6,999 bases of DNA from a bacterium (GTDB lineage Bacteria > Vulcanimicrobiota > Vulcanimicrobiia > Vulcanimicrobiales > Vulcanimicrobiaceae). The translations under genes were made by a program, and so were the position numbers. Position 1 is the first letter of the stretch. The number at the start of each line of letters is the position of its first letter. The stretch is taken from assembly GCA_021807065.1 (NCBI GenBank), contig JAKAPO010000124.1, positions 1 to 6,999 on the forward strand. The letters run 5' to 3'. Of this stretch, positions 5,199-6,999 are shown one piece after another. Under the pieces are notes generated by a model. It saw nothing but the letters and a program-made list of their open reading frames with translations. It ran no database searches and was not told the DNA's origin.

Positions 5199-6999
5199 TT
5201 AGTAGTGCAACTGAATCGCACCGCGGTGCAGTTCGTGCGCGACCTCGCGGTTGAGGGTTGCGTAAGCCGCGCGCGCTTGTGCCGTTGGCGTACTGTCGCT
5301 TCCATCGACGGTTTGAAGCAGCGATTCCAAATCGCCGACCAGTCTGCCGCAATCGCAGCGCCCGTAGAGCCGGTCGAGCAAGCCCGTGATATCGTGTGCC
5401 AGGTCGTACTGCTGCGCGAGCGCCTGCTGCGACAGATGAACGCGAGGATCCATGAGAACGGTGAGGCGCGCTGCCCGCACGATGCCGTCGGCGATGAGTC
5501 GTACGGTGTAGCGTCCGGGAGGCAGCAACGCTCCTTGGGGTACGCGCGGCGTTGCGTGCCAGACCGCCGATATCGGCAGGTCTTGCTGTGCCGGAGTGAC
5601 ACGCGGAGGAGCTTCGCGCAGATCCCATACGAAGCGGTGCATGCCGGGATCGGCGGAGAGGCGCTGGAAGCCGGCTTCCCACGCCAACGGCTTGTCGAGG
5701 CGGACAATTGGCGGCGGAGGCCGATCGTCGCTCGAGTAGCGGCGCACTACCCTGCCGCCGGGAGTCAGAATCTCCAGAACGACTCGCCGCGCCGGCCTGG
5801 CCAGCCAGTAATCCAAGATCGCTCCGACCGGAGGATTCTCGCCGGATGCTTCTTCGGGAGGCAGCGGCGTATCGGTGTTCGTATCGCGCCGGACGCGGTA
5901 GGCTGCTGCGGGTCTGAATAGGTGCACCGCTCCGAGTGGCTGGCCCGTGGCGATCTCGCGCAACGGTTCGACGTCGTCGAGTATCCAGAAACCCCGTCCG
6001 TGCGTGGCCACGATAACGTCGCCACCGTGGACGACCAGATCGCGTACCGAGCTACGCGGAAGATTGCGCTGTAAGGATTGCCAGTGGTTTCCGTCATCGA
6101 ACGAGACGTCGACGCCGTCTTCCGTCGCGGCGTATAAGAGGCCCGGCCGTAGCGGGTCCTCGCGGACGGCGTTGACGGGCTCGTTCGGAAGCCCGTCGAC
6201 GATCAGCTGCCAATGCGTGCCGCCGTCATGCGTTCGGTACACGTATGGGTGCAAGTCGTCGAGCCGCATGCGATTGACCGCAACGTATGCCGTGCGATCG
6301 TCGAAGCGCGATGCGTCGATCTGCGAGATCTTACTCCACGGCGTCAGCGCCGGAGGCGTGACGTTTCGCCAGTGCGATCCGCCGTCGTTCGTGACCCAAA
6401 CGTAACCGTCGTCGGTTCCCGCCCAGATAGTGCCTTCGCGAACGTAGGAAACTGCCAGCGCGTAGACGACGCCGCTGTGCGTGCCGTGCCGGGGATCGTC
6501 TCGTTCGAAAGGCCCGAGGACCGAAGGCACGCCGGGATGTTTGCGCGTCAGATCCGGACTGATCGCGCGCCACGAGTGCCCGCCGTTCTCGGTTTCGAAG
6601 ACGACATTCGTCCCGAAGTAGAGTCGCTCGGGATGTAGCGGGTCGAATTCGAGCGGTTCGGTACGAACCTCTCGGTACCCACGCGATGGAATCGCAAGCG
6701 GCGAAACTTCCTGCGTCTGTCCCGTGCGCTCATCGAACTTCTCTACTTTTCCGCCGAAGAAGACGCCTGGATGCAGCGGATCGGCAACGACGTATCCGTA
6801 CTCTTCTGCACCGGCCGGGTGCCAATCACGCTCCGTCGTCTCGCCCCAGTTGCCACGACTGCTCACGCACGCCGAGCCGCTGTCTTGTTGGCCGCCGCAA
6901 ATCCAATACGGGAACCGGTTGTCGGCGGCGACGTGATACATCTGCCCCGTCGGTTGGCTGTACCAGGAGCTCCACGTTCGCCCGCCGTCAAGCGAGATC
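5199..6999 (-). CDS. Large beta-propeller protein with Asp-box (BNR/VPS10-like) repeats, 5' end beyond window
   Basis: The C-terminal 600 codons of a protein of a family often annotated as BNR-repeat glycosyl hydrolase or sortilin/VPS10-like propeller, usually around 1000 residues and secreted. The frame is open to the right edge, so the Met codon at 6941 is internal. Asp-box motifs S/T-x-D-x-G-x-x-W recur: SLDGGRTW at 6995-6972, then, counted from that Met, ENGGHSW (118-124), TNDGGSHW (184-191), THDGGTHW (237-244) and SFDDGNHW (280-287). The family strings MYHVAADN (1-8), CGGQQDSGSAC (15-25) and THGRGFWILDD (313-323) are present. After the propeller comes a beta domain with FlgD/Ig-like features (PGMHRFVWDLREAPP, 432-446; LPPGRYTVRLIADG, 473-486), then a helical tail from about 503 to the end at 580. 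Asp boxes are structural, so a glycosidase role is not shown and the ligand is unknown. It ends with TAA at 5201-5199, 45 bases before the CHRD-like gene. Confidence 0.92.
   Translation of the reverse strand, partial: ISLDGGRTWSSWYSQPTGQMYHVAADNRFPYWICGGQQDSGSACVSSRGNWGETTERDWHPAGAEEYGYVVADPLHPGVFFGGKVEKFDERTGQTQEVSPLAIPSRGYREVRTEPLEFDPLHPERLYFGTNVVFETENGGHSWRAISPDLTRKHPGVPSVLGPFERDDPRHGTHSGVVYALAVSYVREGTIWAGTDDGYVWVTNDGGSHWRNVTPPALTPWSKISQIDASRFDDRTAYVAVNRMRLDDLHPYVYRTHDGGTHWQLIVDGLPNEPVNAVREDPLRPGLLYAATEDGVDVSFDDGNHWQSLQRNLPRSSVRDLVVHGGDVIVATHGRGFWILDDVEPLREIATGQPLGAVHLFRPAAAYRVRRDTNTDTPLPPEEASGENPPVGAILDYWLARPARRVVLEILTPGGRVVRRYSSDDRPPPPIVRLDKPLAWEAGFQRLSADPGMHRFVWDLREAPPRVTPAQQDLPISAVWHATPRVPQGALLPPGRYTVRLIADGIVRAARLTVLMDPRVHLSQQALAQQYDLAHDITGLLDRLYGRCDCGRLVGDLESLLQTVDGSDSTPTAQARAAYATLNREVAHELHRGAIQLHY

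Noticed and set aside
5199..6941. Calling the propeller protein complete from the Met at 6941
   Set aside because: The frame remains open to the window edge and contains another Asp-box (SLDGGRTW) upstream of that Met, so the gene is 5'-partial.

Overview
The window holds seven protein genes packed almost end to end, with no RNA genes, mobile elements or CRISPR array that I can see. It is GC-rich (roughly 60% by eye). Most genes on the left and centre begin with GTG and have weak or no Shine-Dalgarno sequence. Heme A biosynthesis genes point to an aerobic bacterium with an aa3/caa3-type heme-copper oxidase. The mix of CtaA/CtaB, a GH130-like enzyme and large secreted beta-propellers would fit deep-branching, often uncultured high-GC soil phyla (for example Eremiobacterota or relatives), but this placement is a low-confidence guess.

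Left (1-1675, minus strand): a two-gene heme A operon. The gene order in the direction of transcription is ctaA (heme A synthase) then ctaB (heme O synthase/protoheme IX farnesyltransferase). The stop of ctaA and the start of ctaB share one base (TAATG). ctaB runs off the left edge. CtaB makes heme O from heme b, and CtaA oxidises heme O to heme A.

Centre (1751-4749, plus strand): a tightly coupled four-gene run, divergent from ctaA. It encodes a small lipoprotein with a PrcB-C-like domain, a GH130-family glycoside phosphorylase/hydrolase-like enzyme, an unknown single-pass membrane protein with four cysteines, and a PLP-dependent threonine/serine dehydratase or serine racemase-like enzyme. 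The first three are joined by GTGA start/stop overlaps and the fourth follows after 4 bases, so they are probably co-transcribed. Their functions do not form an obvious single pathway.

Right (4722-6999, minus strand): a large secreted beta-propeller protein with Asp-box/BNR repeats, whose N-terminus lies beyond the right edge, followed 45 bases later by a small secreted CHRD-like protein with its own strong ribosome binding site. The 3' end of the CHRD-like gene overlaps the 3' end of the convergent PLP enzyme gene by 28 bases.

I do not see strong evidence of a new multi-gene system. The items most worth a second look are the coupled lipoprotein/GH130/four-Cys membrane protein trio, the palindrome at the ctaA start, and the convergent coding overlap.
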